A DNA stretch of 64,000 nt from Arcobacter nitrofigilis DSM 7299 (GTDB lineage: Bacteria; Campylobacterota; Campylobacteria; Campylobacterales; Arcobacteraceae). Shown here in pieces: positions 7,578-16,328 of the stretch (positions are counted from its first letter, which is position 1; each line of letters starts with the position of its first letter). The stretch covers positions 2,666,001-2,730,000 of the forward strand of contig NC_014166.1 in NCBI RefSeq assembly GCF_000092245.1, in the 5' to 3' direction. A program made the translations under genes and the position numbers. Under the pieces are notes generated by a model. The model searched no databases and had not been told where the DNA came from. It worked only from the letters and a program-made list of their open reading frames with translations.

Positions 7578-9204
7578 ACCAGATATGTTAATTTCACAAA
7601 ATGAAGTTAAATCAACTATCAAAAGATTAAAAGATGAAGAAGGTTATAACTTACTTCTTGATATCACTGCAATTGATTATTTAAAATATCCAGATATAAC
7701 TCCTTCAAGATTTGGACTTATCTATATACTAAGAGATAAAACTTTCAAAAAACAAATTGTTATAAAAACTTATGTTGCTGATAATAACTTAAATGTTGAT
7801 ACCATTAGTGATTTATATGAAGCTGCAAATTGGGCAGAGAGAGAAACTTATGATCAATATGGTATTAATTTTGTTGGTCATCCAAATATGAAAAGACTTT
7901 TAAATCATCATCAATTTGTTGGATATCCATTAAGAAAAGATTACAATATTACTGATGGGCAAATTTGTACTGAAACTGAAGATTTGATGGATGAAATGGT
8001 TCCATTACTAAAATCAAAAGGTTATAGCCAAGATGATTTAGAAGAGTTGATGTTATTAAATGTAGGTCCATCACACCCTGCTTCTCATGGTACTATTAGA
8101 AACTTTGTTGCAATGGAAGGTGAAACAATCACTGCCTGTGTTACAGAGATTGGTTATTTACATAGAGGTTTTGAAAAAGCCTGTGAAACACATAACTATT
8201 CACAAGTTATTCCATATACAGATAGGCTTAATTATTGTAGTGCTATTTTAAATAATATTGGATATGCAAAAGCAGTTGAAGATATGCTAAATATAGACAT
8301 TACGCCAAGAGCAAAAATGATTAGAATTGTTATTGGGGAACTAAGTAGAATAACTGACCACCTTGTTTGTAATGCCGCAAATATGGTTGATATGGGTGGT
8401 TTAACAAACTATTGGTATCTTTTTGCTCCAAGAGATAAAGCTTACGATATCTTATCAAAACTAACTGGTGCTAGATTAACTAACTCTTATACTAGAATTG
8501 GTGGTTTAGAGTTTGACTTGTATGATGGTTTTGAAAGAGATTTAAATGAAGTTTTAAGAGATGTTGAAAAAGCTATTGAAGATGCTTTATCATTAGTTGA
8601 AAGAAATAGAATATTCCAAGATAGAACACAAGATGTTGGTATTATAGATGCAGAATTTGCTTTAAGTGCTGGAATTACAGGTCCTAACTTAAGAGCAACT
8701 GGAGTTGCTTTTGACTTAAGAAAAGACAAACCTTACTATGGTTATGAAAACTTTGACTTTGATGTTGTAGTTGGTTCTCATGGTGATGTTTATGATAGAT
8801 TTATGTGTAGATTTGAAGAGATGAAACAATCTATTAGAATCATTGAACAAGCAATGAAAGAGATGCCAGATGGTCCTATTAATGTAGGGGCTCCAGGAAT
8901 ATTCTTACCAGCCAAAAAAGATGTTTATGGAAATATTGAAGGTTTAATGAATCAATTCAAACTTACATTTGAAGGTATTAAAGTTCCAAAAGGTGAATAC
9001 TATGGATTTACTGAAGGTGGAAATGGAGAGTTAGGTTTCCACATTACAAGTGATGGAACAGGAACACCTTATAAAGTAAAATGTAGACCACCTAGTTTTT
9101 ATTCACTTGCAGCTTATGCAAAAATTGTAGAAAATTCAATGTTAGCTGATGCGGTTATTACAATGGCATCAATGAACTTTATTGCAGGGGAGTTTGATAG
9201 ATAA
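7570..9204 (+). CDS. nuoC: NADH-quinone oxidoreductase fused subunit C/D
   Basis: This gene encodes a fusion of NuoC (30 kDa, about residues 1-140) and NuoD (49 kDa, about residue 160 to the end); NuoD helps form the quinone pocket. The NuoC signature appears as AANWAERETYDQYGINFVGHP. NuoD is marked by NVGPSHPASHGTIR, the conserved Tyr in EIGYLHRGFEK, and the C-terminal GEFDR. Fusion of C and D also occurs in enterobacteria. A TTG at 7567 precedes the ATG at 7570 in frame; ATG is chosen. It overlaps nuoB and is followed by nuoE with overlapping TAATG. Predicted length is 544 aa. Confidence 0.95.
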   Translation: MLKPDMLISQNEVKSTIKRLKDEEGYNLLLDITAIDYLKYPDITPSRFGLIYILRDKTFKKQIVIKTYVADNNLNVDTISDLYEAANWAERETYDQYGINFVGHPNMKRLLNHHQFVGYPLRKDYNITDGQICTETEDLMDEMVPLLKSKGYSQDDLEELMLLNVGPSHPASHGTIRNFVAMEGETITACVTEIGYLHRGFEKACETHNYSQVIPYTDRLNYCSAILNNIGYAKAVEDMLNIDITPRAKMIRIVIGELSRITDHLVCNAANMVDMGGLTNYWYLFAPRDKAYDILSKLTGARLTNSYTRIGGLEFDLYDGFERDLNEVLRDVEKAIEDALSLVERNRIFQDRTQDVGIIDAEFALSAGITGPNLRATGVAFDLRKDKPYYGYENFDFDVVVGSHGDVYDRFMCRFEEMKQSIRIIEQAMKEMPDGPINVGAPGIFLPAKKDVYGNIEGLMNQFKLTFEGIKVPKGEYYGFTEGGNGELGFHITSDGTGTPYKVKCRPPSFYSLAAYAKIVENSMLADAVITMASMNFIAGEFDR

Positions 9205-9680
9205 TGGCAAAATTTCAATATACAAAAGAAAATGAAGAAAAATTCCAAATAACAGCTAAAAAATACCCAAAAATAGATGCTATGTTATTACCAGCTTTAT
9301 GGTTAGTGCAAGAGCAAGAGGGATGGGTAAGCCCTGAAGCTATGATTTTCGTAGCTGATAAAATTGGAAAACAACCAATTGAAGTTTATGAATTCGCAAC
9401 ATTTTATACAATGTTCAACTTAAAACCTATTGGAACATATCATATTGAGTTATGTAAAACTTTATCATGTATGTTAATGGGTGCAAATAATCTTAAAAAA
9501 TTTATAAAAGATACAATTGGAATAGAACCAGGTCAAACTTCTGCAGATGGAAAATTTCACTTAAGTGAAGTTGAATGTTTAGGAGCTTGTGGTGGTGCAC
9601 CAATGTTTGCATTAAATGGTCAATACCATGAAAACCAAACAGTTGAATCTCTTAAAAATCTTATAGAGGAGTGTAAATAA
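9204..9680 (+). CDS. nuoE: NADH-quinone oxidoreductase subunit E
   Basis: NuoE belongs to the NADH-dehydrogenase module and binds the [2Fe-2S] cluster N1a in a thioredoxin-like fold. The four ligands are C84 and C89 in ELCKTLSCM, and C125 and C129 in ECLGACGGAP. Length (158 aa) is normal. Campylobacter and Helicobacter lack a standard NuoE/NuoF pair, so its presence here shows that this complex I probably oxidises NADH directly. Start and stop overlap the neighbouring genes by one base. Confidence 0.95.
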   Translation: MAKFQYTKENEEKFQITAKKYPKIDAMLLPALWLVQEQEGWVSPEAMIFVADKIGKQPIEVYEFATFYTMFNLKPIGTYHIELCKTLSCMLMGANNLKKFIKDTIGIEPGQTSADGKFHLSEVECLGACGGAPMFALNGQYHENQTVESLKNLIEECK

Positions 9681-10951
9681 TGGCTGCAAATGACATGATT
9701 ATAAAAATCGTAAGTAAAAATTTTGACATTCCTGATTCTCATAAACTTGATGTTGCACTAAAAAATGGGAGATATACTTCTATTGAAAAACTATTTACTA
9801 TGGCTCCTGAAGATGTTACAGAAGAAGTTTGTAAAAGTGGATTAAGAGGAAAAGGTGGTGGAGGTGCTGCATGTGGACCTAAGTGGAAACTTATGCCACC
9901 AGTTGATGAAAGACCTAGATACTTAATTGTAAACGGGGATGAATCAGAACCAGGAACTTTCAAAGATAGACAAATATTCCAATATGATCCGCACCTTTTA
10001 ATAGAAGGTATTATTTGCTCTTGTTATGCAATTGGAGCACATGATGCTTATATTTATATTAGAGGTGAATATAAATGGTTTATTGATAGATTAAATGAAG
10101 CTATCGATGAAGCTTATGCTGCAGGAATCATTGGAGATAAAATCATGGGTAAACATGATTTTAGAGTTGATATAACTGTTCATAGAGGTGGTGGAGCATA
10201 TATTTGTGGTGAAAAATCTGCACTTATTGAATCTCTAGAAGGTAAAAGAGGACATCCAAGACTTAAACCACATGGTAAAGAGTGTGAGTGGTTCTATGAT
10301 ATGCCAGCAACTGTAAATAATGTTGAAACAATTGCATCAGTACCAAATATTGTTGAGAATGGTTATGAGTCATATACAAAATATGGGACTGAGAAAGCTC
10401 CTGGAACTATGCTTTTTGCAATGAGTGGTCCAGTTAAAAACCCAGGTGTTTATGAATTACAATATGGTTGTAAAATGGCGGATGTAATTAATGAAATCGG
10501 TGGAGGAATGCAAGATGGGCTTAAATTAAAAGCTGTAATCCCAGGTGGAGCTTCTTGTCCTATCTTAACTGCTGCTGATGTTGAAAAAGCATATTTGGAT
10601 TATGAATCTATGTGGGATATTGGTTCAACTTTAGGAACAGGTGGGATGATGATAATTCCAGAAGGCGTTTCTATGGTTGATGTTGCTAAAAACCTAATTG
10701 AATTTTATCACCATGAATCTTGCGGTCAGTGTACACCTTGTAGAGAAGGAACTGGTTGGATTGATAAGATTTTAAGAGAGTTAATAGAAGGTGTTGCAAA
10801 AGAAGATGATATAGAGACGCTTTTAGATGTTTGTGACACTATGAATGGAAAAACCATTTGTGTTTTTGCACCTGCTGTAAAAGATATTATAAAAAGTATT
10901 GTTGAAAAATATAAACATGAATTTCTTGAATTAATTGAAAATAAACTATAA
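9680..10951 (+). CDS. nuoF: NADH-quinone oxidoreductase subunit F
   Basis: NuoF is the NADH- and FMN-binding subunit carrying [4Fe-4S] cluster N3. The glycine-rich nucleotide loop appears as GLRGKGGGGAACGPKW (about residue 54), the second binding loop as RGGGAYICGEKSALIESLEG, and the cluster motif as ESCGQCTPCREGT near residue 345, with a further cysteine in GKTICVFAPA. Length (423 aa) is normal. The usual proline/threonine of the family loop (GAGFPTG) is replaced by GGGAACG, a mild variation. It overlaps nuoE by one base and is followed after 9 bp by citrate synthase. Confidence 0.95.
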   Translation: MAANDMIIKIVSKNFDIPDSHKLDVALKNGRYTSIEKLFTMAPEDVTEEVCKSGLRGKGGGGAACGPKWKLMPPVDERPRYLIVNGDESEPGTFKDRQIFQYDPHLLIEGIICSCYAIGAHDAYIYIRGEYKWFIDRLNEAIDEAYAAGIIGDKIMGKHDFRVDITVHRGGGAYICGEKSALIESLEGKRGHPRLKPHGKECEWFYDMPATVNNVETIASVPNIVENGYESYTKYGTEKAPGTMLFAMSGPVKNPGVYELQYGCKMADVINEIGGGMQDGLKLKAVIPGGASCPILTAADVEKAYLDYESMWDIGSTLGTGGMMIIPEGVSMVDVAKNLIEFYHHESCGQCTPCREGTGWIDKILRELIEGVAKEDDIETLLDVCDTMNGKTICVFAPAVKDIIKSIVEKYKHEFLELIENKL

Positions 10952-10960
10952 GGAAAATAG

Positions 10961-12247
10961 ATGGCAAAAGATACATTTACATTAACAGACAATAGAAGTG
11001 GAAAAGCTTATGAGTACAATATTATAGATGGTACAAGAGGCCCAAGTGTTGTTGATATTAGAACATTCTACAAAGATACTGGTATGTTTACATATGACCC
11101 TGGTTATACATCAACTGCATCTTGTGATTCAAAAATCACATTTATTGATGGTGAAAATTCTGAATTAAGATACAGAGGATATGATATTGCTGATTTAGCT
11201 GGTAAACACTCATTTTTAGATGTTTCTTACTTACTTATGAGAGGTCAACTTCCAACAGAAGAAGCTTCAAAAAACTTTGATTTAGAAATAAGACATAGAT
11301 CATTTTTAAATGAAGGGATTATTAGATTATTTGATGCTTTACCTGATGGTGCTCACCCAATGGCAACTATGGGAGCTGCAACTATGGCATTAGCAGCATT
11401 TTATAAAGATCACTTACATTTAGAAGATGAAGAACAATTCAAAATGATGAGAAGAAGAATCTTAGCTAAAATGCCAACAATTGCTGCAATGGCTTACAGA
11501 AATTCTATTGGTACACCACTTATTTATCCAGATGTAGATAAATATTTCACTGAAAACTTCTTATATATGTTAAGAGCATATCCAGGTGGAAAAATGAAAT
11601 ACCTAGGAAATGGTAAAAGCCAAGAGATAAGACAAGTTGAAGTAGATGCTCTTGATGCTATTTTTACTTTACATGCTGACCATGAACAAAATGCTTCTAC
11701 AACAACAGTAAGAAATGTTGGTTCTACAGAAGCTCACCCTTATGTTGCAATTGCTTCTGGTATTTCTGCTTTATGGGGTTCTGCACATGGTGGAGCAAAT
11801 GAAAAAGTTATGGATCAATTAAGAATGATTGGTGATGTTAAAAATGTACCTTCATATATTGCAAAAGCAAAAGATAAAAATGATCCATTTAGATTAATGG
11901 GATTTGGACATAGAGTTTATAAAAACAGAGATCCAAGAGCTGAAGCATTAAAAGGATTACAAGATAAATTAAGAGAAGAATTACATCTTGACTCTAAACT
12001 ACTTGATATCGCAGCAGCAGTTGAAGAAGCAGCATTAAGTGATGATTACTTTAAAGAAAGAGGCTTATATCCAAATATTGATTTCTATTCAGGTGTTATT
12101 TTAACTGCTCTTAGAATTCCAATTGCAATGTTTACACCAATCTTTGTTATTGGTAGAACTCCAGGATGGTTAGCACAATGGTCAGAATTAAAACATGATA
12201 AAACTGCAAAAATTGCAAGACCTAGACAGTTATATACTGGAAAATAA
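10961..12247 (+). CDS. gltA: Citrate synthase (type II), inserted in the nuo operon
   Basis: Citrate synthase condenses oxaloacetate and acetyl-CoA in the first step of the TCA cycle. The catalytic residues are visible: His in WGSAHGGANE (about residue 275), His in MGFGHRVYKNRDPRA (about 316) and Asp in NIDFYSGVI (about 373). The 428-aa length and the N-terminal extension indicate the hexameric, NADH-sensitive type II form. It starts 9 bp after nuoF behind AAGGA and is followed by nuoG after 34 bp, with no terminator in either gap, so co-transcription with complex I is very likely. This placement links TCA entry to NADH oxidation. Confidence 0.96.
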   Translation: MAKDTFTLTDNRSGKAYEYNIIDGTRGPSVVDIRTFYKDTGMFTYDPGYTSTASCDSKITFIDGENSELRYRGYDIADLAGKHSFLDVSYLLMRGQLPTEEASKNFDLEIRHRSFLNEGIIRLFDALPDGAHPMATMGAATMALAAFYKDHLHLEDEEQFKMMRRRILAKMPTIAAMAYRNSIGTPLIYPDVDKYFTENFLYMLRAYPGGKMKYLGNGKSQEIRQVEVDALDAIFTLHADHEQNASTTTVRNVGSTEAHPYVAIASGISALWGSAHGGANEKVMDQLRMIGDVKNVPSYIAKAKDKNDPFRLMGFGHRVYKNRDPRAEALKGLQDKLREELHLDSKLLDIAAAVEEAALSDDYFKERGLYPNIDFYSGVILTALRIPIAMFTPIFVIGRTPGWLAQWSELKHDKTAKIARPRQLYTGK

Positions 12248-12281
12248 TTTATACAATAAAATTTTAAAGAGGATTTATTAA

Positions 12282-13718
12282 ATGAGCGAAATGGTAAAAC
12301 TGATAATCAATGATCAGGAGATGGAGGCAGAAAAAGGAAGTCTCTTAATTGATAAATTATTAGATGAAGATATACATATTCCTCATTTTTGTTATCACAA
12401 AGCATTGGGGAAAGATGGAAACTGTAGAATGTGTATGGTTGAAATCGCTGGACAAAAAAGACCCCAAATTGCCTGTGATACTCCTGTAAAAGAAGGTATG
12501 GTAGTTAGTACAACAAGTGATAATATTATGGCAGTAAGAAGAGATATCTTAGAGTTAGAACTAATCAATCACCCTATTGACTGTCCTACCTGTGATCAAG
12601 CAGGAGAGTGTAAACTACAAGATTTTTACATGGAATCAGGTTTTTATGAATCTAGAATAAATGTTGAAGAAAAAAATCATGCTAGAAAAAGAGAAGACTT
12701 AGGTGCTAATGTAATGTTAGACCAAGAAAGATGTGTTCTTTGTACTAGATGTGTTAGATTTTGTTCAGACATAACAGGAACAAATGAGTTAGGTGTAATC
12801 AATAGAGCTGACCATTCAGTTATTGGTACATTCCCAGGAAGACCACTTAGCAATCCTTATGCTATGAATGTAGTAGACTTATGTCCTGTTGGTGCTTTAA
12901 CTTCAAAAGATTTTAGATTTAAACAAAGAGTTTGGTTTATGGAGACATTTAATGCTATTTGTAATGGTTGTTCAAAGGGATGTAATATCTTTGTTGACCA
13001 TAGAAAAGAAAAGTATGAAAATGACAAAATTTACAGATTTAGACCTAGATTGAATAATGATGTTAATGGTTATTTCATGTGTGATTACGGTAGATTATCA
13101 TATAAAAATGAAGAAGAAAATAGATTAGAAAAAGCACTAGTTAATGGGAAAGAAGATACTACAAGTAATGCAATAGCTTCTTTATATACAGAAGTTGCAA
13201 AAAATAACAATGCCTTATTTCTTGTAAGTCCAAACCTATGTTTAGAAGAATTACAAAATGTAAAGGCATTTGCAGATGCAGTTAAAGCAAATATTTCTGG
13301 ATACTCACCTCAGTACATAGATGAAACTTTTGGAGATGATTATTTGAAGAAAAATGATAAAAGTGCAAATAGAGCATCTTTTAAAGAAGTAGGTATAACT
13401 GAAGATGAGTCTTCATTTAAATCTTATTTTGATGCAGCATCACTTGTAGTAGTTTTTGATAATAACTATTTTGATGATAATCTTGAATTACTTAGTGGTA
13501 AAAAAGTTATCTCTTGTTTTTCTCACAAATCTAAAACTATTGAAAAATCAGACGTTGCAATTCCAACTGCCTCATTTTATGAAAAAAGTGGAACTTATAT
13601 AAATGTTGATGGAATAAAACAAAAAACTATTTCAGGTATGAAAAAAGATAATCAAGCAAAAACAATATCATCAATAGTTGAAACTATTAAAACTATGATA
13701 GAAAAAGGAAATATATGA
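12282..13718 (+). CDS. nuoG: NADH-quinone oxidoreductase subunit G, shortened
   Basis: NuoG carries iron-sulfur clusters of the peripheral arm. The N-terminal [2Fe-2S] domain has cysteines in HFCYHKALGKDGNCRMCMVE. The N5-type motif HPIDCPTCDQAGECKLQ and the N4-type motif CVLCTRCVRFC follow. An N7-type set CNGCSKGC with a later C in YFMCDYGR is also present. At 478 aa the protein is much shorter than the usual 700-900. Most of the molybdopterin-oxidoreductase-like C-terminal domain is missing, although the final part (AIPTASFYEKSGTYINVDG) is kept. The next gene starts before the stop, so a frameshift is not indicated. ATG follows GAGGA. Confidence 0.93.
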   Translation: MSEMVKLIINDQEMEAEKGSLLIDKLLDEDIHIPHFCYHKALGKDGNCRMCMVEIAGQKRPQIACDTPVKEGMVVSTTSDNIMAVRRDILELELINHPIDCPTCDQAGECKLQDFYMESGFYESRINVEEKNHARKREDLGANVMLDQERCVLCTRCVRFCSDITGTNELGVINRADHSVIGTFPGRPLSNPYAMNVVDLCPVGALTSKDFRFKQRVWFMETFNAICNGCSKGCNIFVDHRKEKYENDKIYRFRPRLNNDVNGYFMCDYGRLSYKNEEENRLEKALVNGKEDTTSNAIASLYTEVAKNNNALFLVSPNLCLEELQNVKAFADAVKANISGYSPQYIDETFGDDYLKKNDKSANRASFKEVGITEDESSFKSYFDAASLVVVFDNNYFDDNLELLSGKKVISCFSHKSKTIEKSDVAIPTASFYEKSGTYINVDGIKQKTISGMKKDNQAKTISSIVETIKTMIEKGNI

Positions 13719-14998
13719 ATACAGCATCAATAGTTGTTATTATAGTAAATATTCTTTTAGCTGTAGTACTAGCAGTTGGTTTAACACCTGTGTTTGTATG
13801 GTGGGAGAGAAGAATAGCTGGATTTATCCAAGATAGATCAGGACCAAATAGATGTCATATTGGACCAATGAGACTAGGTGGATTGATACAAAGTTTAGCA
13901 GATATGCTAAAACTTGTATTTAAAGAAGACTTCACACCAGGACATATTAAATATAAATTTATGTTTACTATTGCTCCTTCAATAGTATTTGTTTGTTACT
14001 TCCTAACATTTGCAGTTATTCCTTTTGCAGATAACGTTGTAATTGACGGTCAAAGTCATGCAATGCAAGCCCTACCAATGCAATTAGGCATTATGTGGTT
14101 TTTAGCATATGCTGGATTATCTGTATACGGAATCATTTTAGGTGGTTATGCATCAGGAAGTAAATATGGTCTTTTAGGTGCAATTAGAGCATCTGCTCAA
14201 GTTATCTCTTATGAAGCATCAATGGCATTAGCTTTAATCTCTATGTTATTAACATATGGTTCTATTCACTTAAATGACATTGTACATTTTCAAGGTGGAA
14301 CTTTTTGGGAAATAATTCCTTCATGGGGTGCATTTATGCAACCTCTTGCTGCTATTATTTTTATTGTTTGTGCTTTTGCTGAAACAAATAGAACTCCTTT
14401 TGATATTGCAGAAGGTGAATCAGAAATTGTTGCTGGATATCATACAGAATATAGTGCGATGAGATTTGGACTTTTTCAAGTATCAGAATTTGCAGCAATG
14501 GCAGGAGCATCAGCTATTATTGTAACACTTTTCTTTGGTGGATATCAAATTCCTTGGTTAGATACCCAAACATTAAAAGCAAATATTGATATTGTTATTA
14601 TCATACTTATGGCTTTATTACCTATTAAAATTTATATCTTCACAAAATGGATTAAGAAAAATAATAACTGGTATGATAAAAATGATATTAGAGCAAAAGA
14701 AACAGGTATTTTAGTAAAAGCATTTTGGACTATAGGTATAGTTTCATTTATAGCCTTAGGTGCTTTACTAGCTACAGGTATAGGTGAAAATGGTTCAAGT
14801 ATTGCAGTTGCTGTTATTCAAGTAGTAACTTTCTTAGTAAAATTTCTTCTTATGGTATTTGTATTTATGTGGGTTAGATGGACTTTATTAAGATTTAGAT
14901 ATGACCAACTACAAATGTTAGGATGGAAAATTTTACTACCACTATCACTATTAAATATTATTATAACTGCTTCAGTTATAGTTTTGACAGGAATGTAA
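13715..14998 (+). CDS. nuoH: NADH-quinone oxidoreductase subunit H
   Basis: NuoH is the membrane subunit forming part of the quinone chamber. Family motifs include WWERRIAGFIQDRSGPNR near residue 29, AETNRTPFDIAEGESEIVAGYH (about 225) and the C-terminal FMWVRWTLLRFRYDQLMLGW-like segment. At 427 aa it is about 100 residues longer than the E. coli protein. The extra sequence lies mainly after TM6, around residues 300-350, and includes a hydrophilic stretch (TKWIKKNNNWYDKNDIRAKE) and an added hydrophobic segment. It overlaps nuoG by 4 bp. Confidence 0.95.
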   Translation: MNTASIVVIIVNILLAVVLAVGLTPVFVWWERRIAGFIQDRSGPNRCHIGPMRLGGLIQSLADMLKLVFKEDFTPGHIKYKFMFTIAPSIVFVCYFLTFAVIPFADNVVIDGQSHAMQALPMQLGIMWFLAYAGLSVYGIILGGYASGSKYGLLGAIRASAQVISYEASMALALISMLLTYGSIHLNDIVHFQGGTFWEIIPSWGAFMQPLAAIIFIVCAFAETNRTPFDIAEGESEIVAGYHTEYSAMRFGLFQVSEFAAMAGASAIIVTLFFGGYQIPWLDTQTLKANIDIVIIILMALLPIKIYIFTKWIKKNNNWYDKNDIRAKETGILVKAFWTIGIVSFIALGALLATGIGENGSSIAVAVIQVVTFLVKFLLMVFVFMWVRWTLLRFRYDQLQMLGWKILLPLSLLNIIITASVIVLTGM

Positions 14999-14999
14999 G

Positions 15000-15512
15000 A
15001 TGGGTATTAAAATAATAAAAAGACAGGGTCAAACTTTTAAAGATAAGCTTTTTATACCAGCTATTATGGGTGGTATGAAAACAACCTTAGGTCACTTTAC
15101 AAAAAATTTAAAAGATGTTTCAAATTTAACAACTATTCAGTATCCAGAAGAACAACCAACAGATGTAGCTACAAATCCTAGATATAGAGGGGTTCATAGA
15201 CTTACAAAATGGGAAGATGAATCTGAAAAATGTGTTGCATGTTATATGTGTGCAACTGCATGTCCTGCTGAATGTATCTTTATTGATGCAGAAGAGAGAT
15301 TTGATGGTAAGGCTGAAAAAAGACCAAAAGAGTTTAAAATAGACCTTTTAGAGTGTGTATATTGTGGATATTGTGTTGAGGCTTGTCCATGTGATGCAAT
15401 TAGAATGGATACAGGTATTTTAAGTTTTACAGGAAGTTCGAGAGAAGAATTTGTTGTAGATAAAAAATACTTAATGAATAACGAAAGAGCAAAGGATTTA
15501 TCAAATGACTGA
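15000..15512 (+). CDS. nuoI: NADH-quinone oxidoreductase subunit I
   Basis: NuoI is an 8Fe ferredoxin-like subunit carrying clusters N6a and N6b, which bridge NuoG to NuoB. Both motifs are complete: CVACYMCATACPAECIFI and CVYCGYCVEACPCDAIRM. Length (170 aa) is normal. The ATG is one base after the nuoH stop, and the 3' end overlaps nuoJ. Confidence 0.97.
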   Translation: MGIKIIKRQGQTFKDKLFIPAIMGGMKTTLGHFTKNLKDVSNLTTIQYPEEQPTDVATNPRYRGVHRLTKWEDESEKCVACYMCATACPAECIFIDAEERFDGKAEKRPKEFKIDLLECVYCGYCVEACPCDAIRMDTGILSFTGSSREEFVVDKKYLMNNERAKDLSND

Positions 15513-16020
15513 TATTTTATTTATTGGTTTAAGTTTTATGGCAATAGCTGGTGGACTCACTATGCTAATACATAAACAACCTATGTATGCAGCACTTGGA
15601 TTATTAATCTCTATTTTATCTGTATCTGGACTTTTTGCATTATTAAGTGCAACTTTCCTTTTTATGGTTCAAATAATAGTTTATGCAGGTGCAATTATGA
15701 CACTTCTACTATTTATATTAATGTTTTTAAATATTGATGAACATGATTTACCAAAAGAGCCTAAAAAAGTTAGAAATATTATTATAGGTGCGATTGTTAT
15801 GTTGCCATTAAACATTGTAATTTTAACAGCTGTATCAGCTTTACCAAAAAAAGACATGAGTATTATTGAGACAAATTTTGGTGGAATAAAAGAGATTGGA
15901 ATGCTTTTATATCAAAACTGGTTAATCTCATTTGAGTTAATTTCAATACTACTTTTAGTTGCCTTAGTTGGTGCTATTGTATTGGCTAAAAGAAAAAAAA
16001 CTAGAGGAATACAATCATGA
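15505..16020 (+). CDS. nuoJ: NADH-quinone oxidoreductase subunit J
   Basis: NuoJ is a membrane subunit of complex I with five predicted helices in 171 aa. The conserved segment FLFMVQIIVYAGAIMTLLLFILMFLN contains the pi-bulge helix of the family. It overlaps nuoI by 8 bp and nuoK by 4 bp. Length is normal. Confidence 0.95.
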   Translation: MTDILFIGLSFMAIAGGLTMLIHKQPMYAALGLLISILSVSGLFALLSATFLFMVQIIVYAGAIMTLLLFILMFLNIDEHDLPKEPKKVRNIIIGAIVMLPLNIVILTAVSALPKKDMSIIETNFGGIKEIGMLLYQNWLISFELISILLLVALVGAIVLAKRKKTRGIQS

Positions 16021-16328
16021 TATCACTAACATCATATGCATTTGTTTCAATGATGCTTTTTTCAATTGGTGCAATTGGAGTTATTGCAAGAAGAAATATT
16101 TTTGTAATATATATGTCAATAGAACTTATGTTAAATGGAATAAATCTATTTTTGGTTACTTTTGCTAGATACCATTTCAATATGGATCCACAAGTAATTA
16201 CAGTAATGGTTATAGCAATTGCTGCTGCTGAAGCTGCCATTTTCTTATCAGTAATAATTCTTTTATTTAGAACAAAAAGATCATTAGATACTGATTTATT
16301 TACAGCACTTAAACAAGGAGAAAAATAA
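16017..16328 (+). CDS. nuoK: NADH-quinone oxidoreductase subunit K
   Basis: NuoK is a three-helix membrane subunit (103 aa) that takes part in proton translocation. The key glutamates are visible in IYMSIELMLNGINLFLV and in the third helix AIAAAEAAIFLSVII. The gene overlaps nuoJ and nuoL by a few bases. Confidence 0.96.
   Translation: MISLTSYAFVSMMLFSIGAIGVIARRNIFVIYMSIELMLNGINLFLVTFARYHFNMDPQVITVMVIAIAAAEAAIFLSVIILLFRTKRSLDTDLFTALKQGEK

Noticed and set aside
12282-14998. Frameshift or degradation explaining the short NuoG
   Set aside because: The frame ends with a family-like C-terminal segment, the stop overlaps the nuoH start as in an intact operon, and no continuation of the missing domain is seen in another frame.
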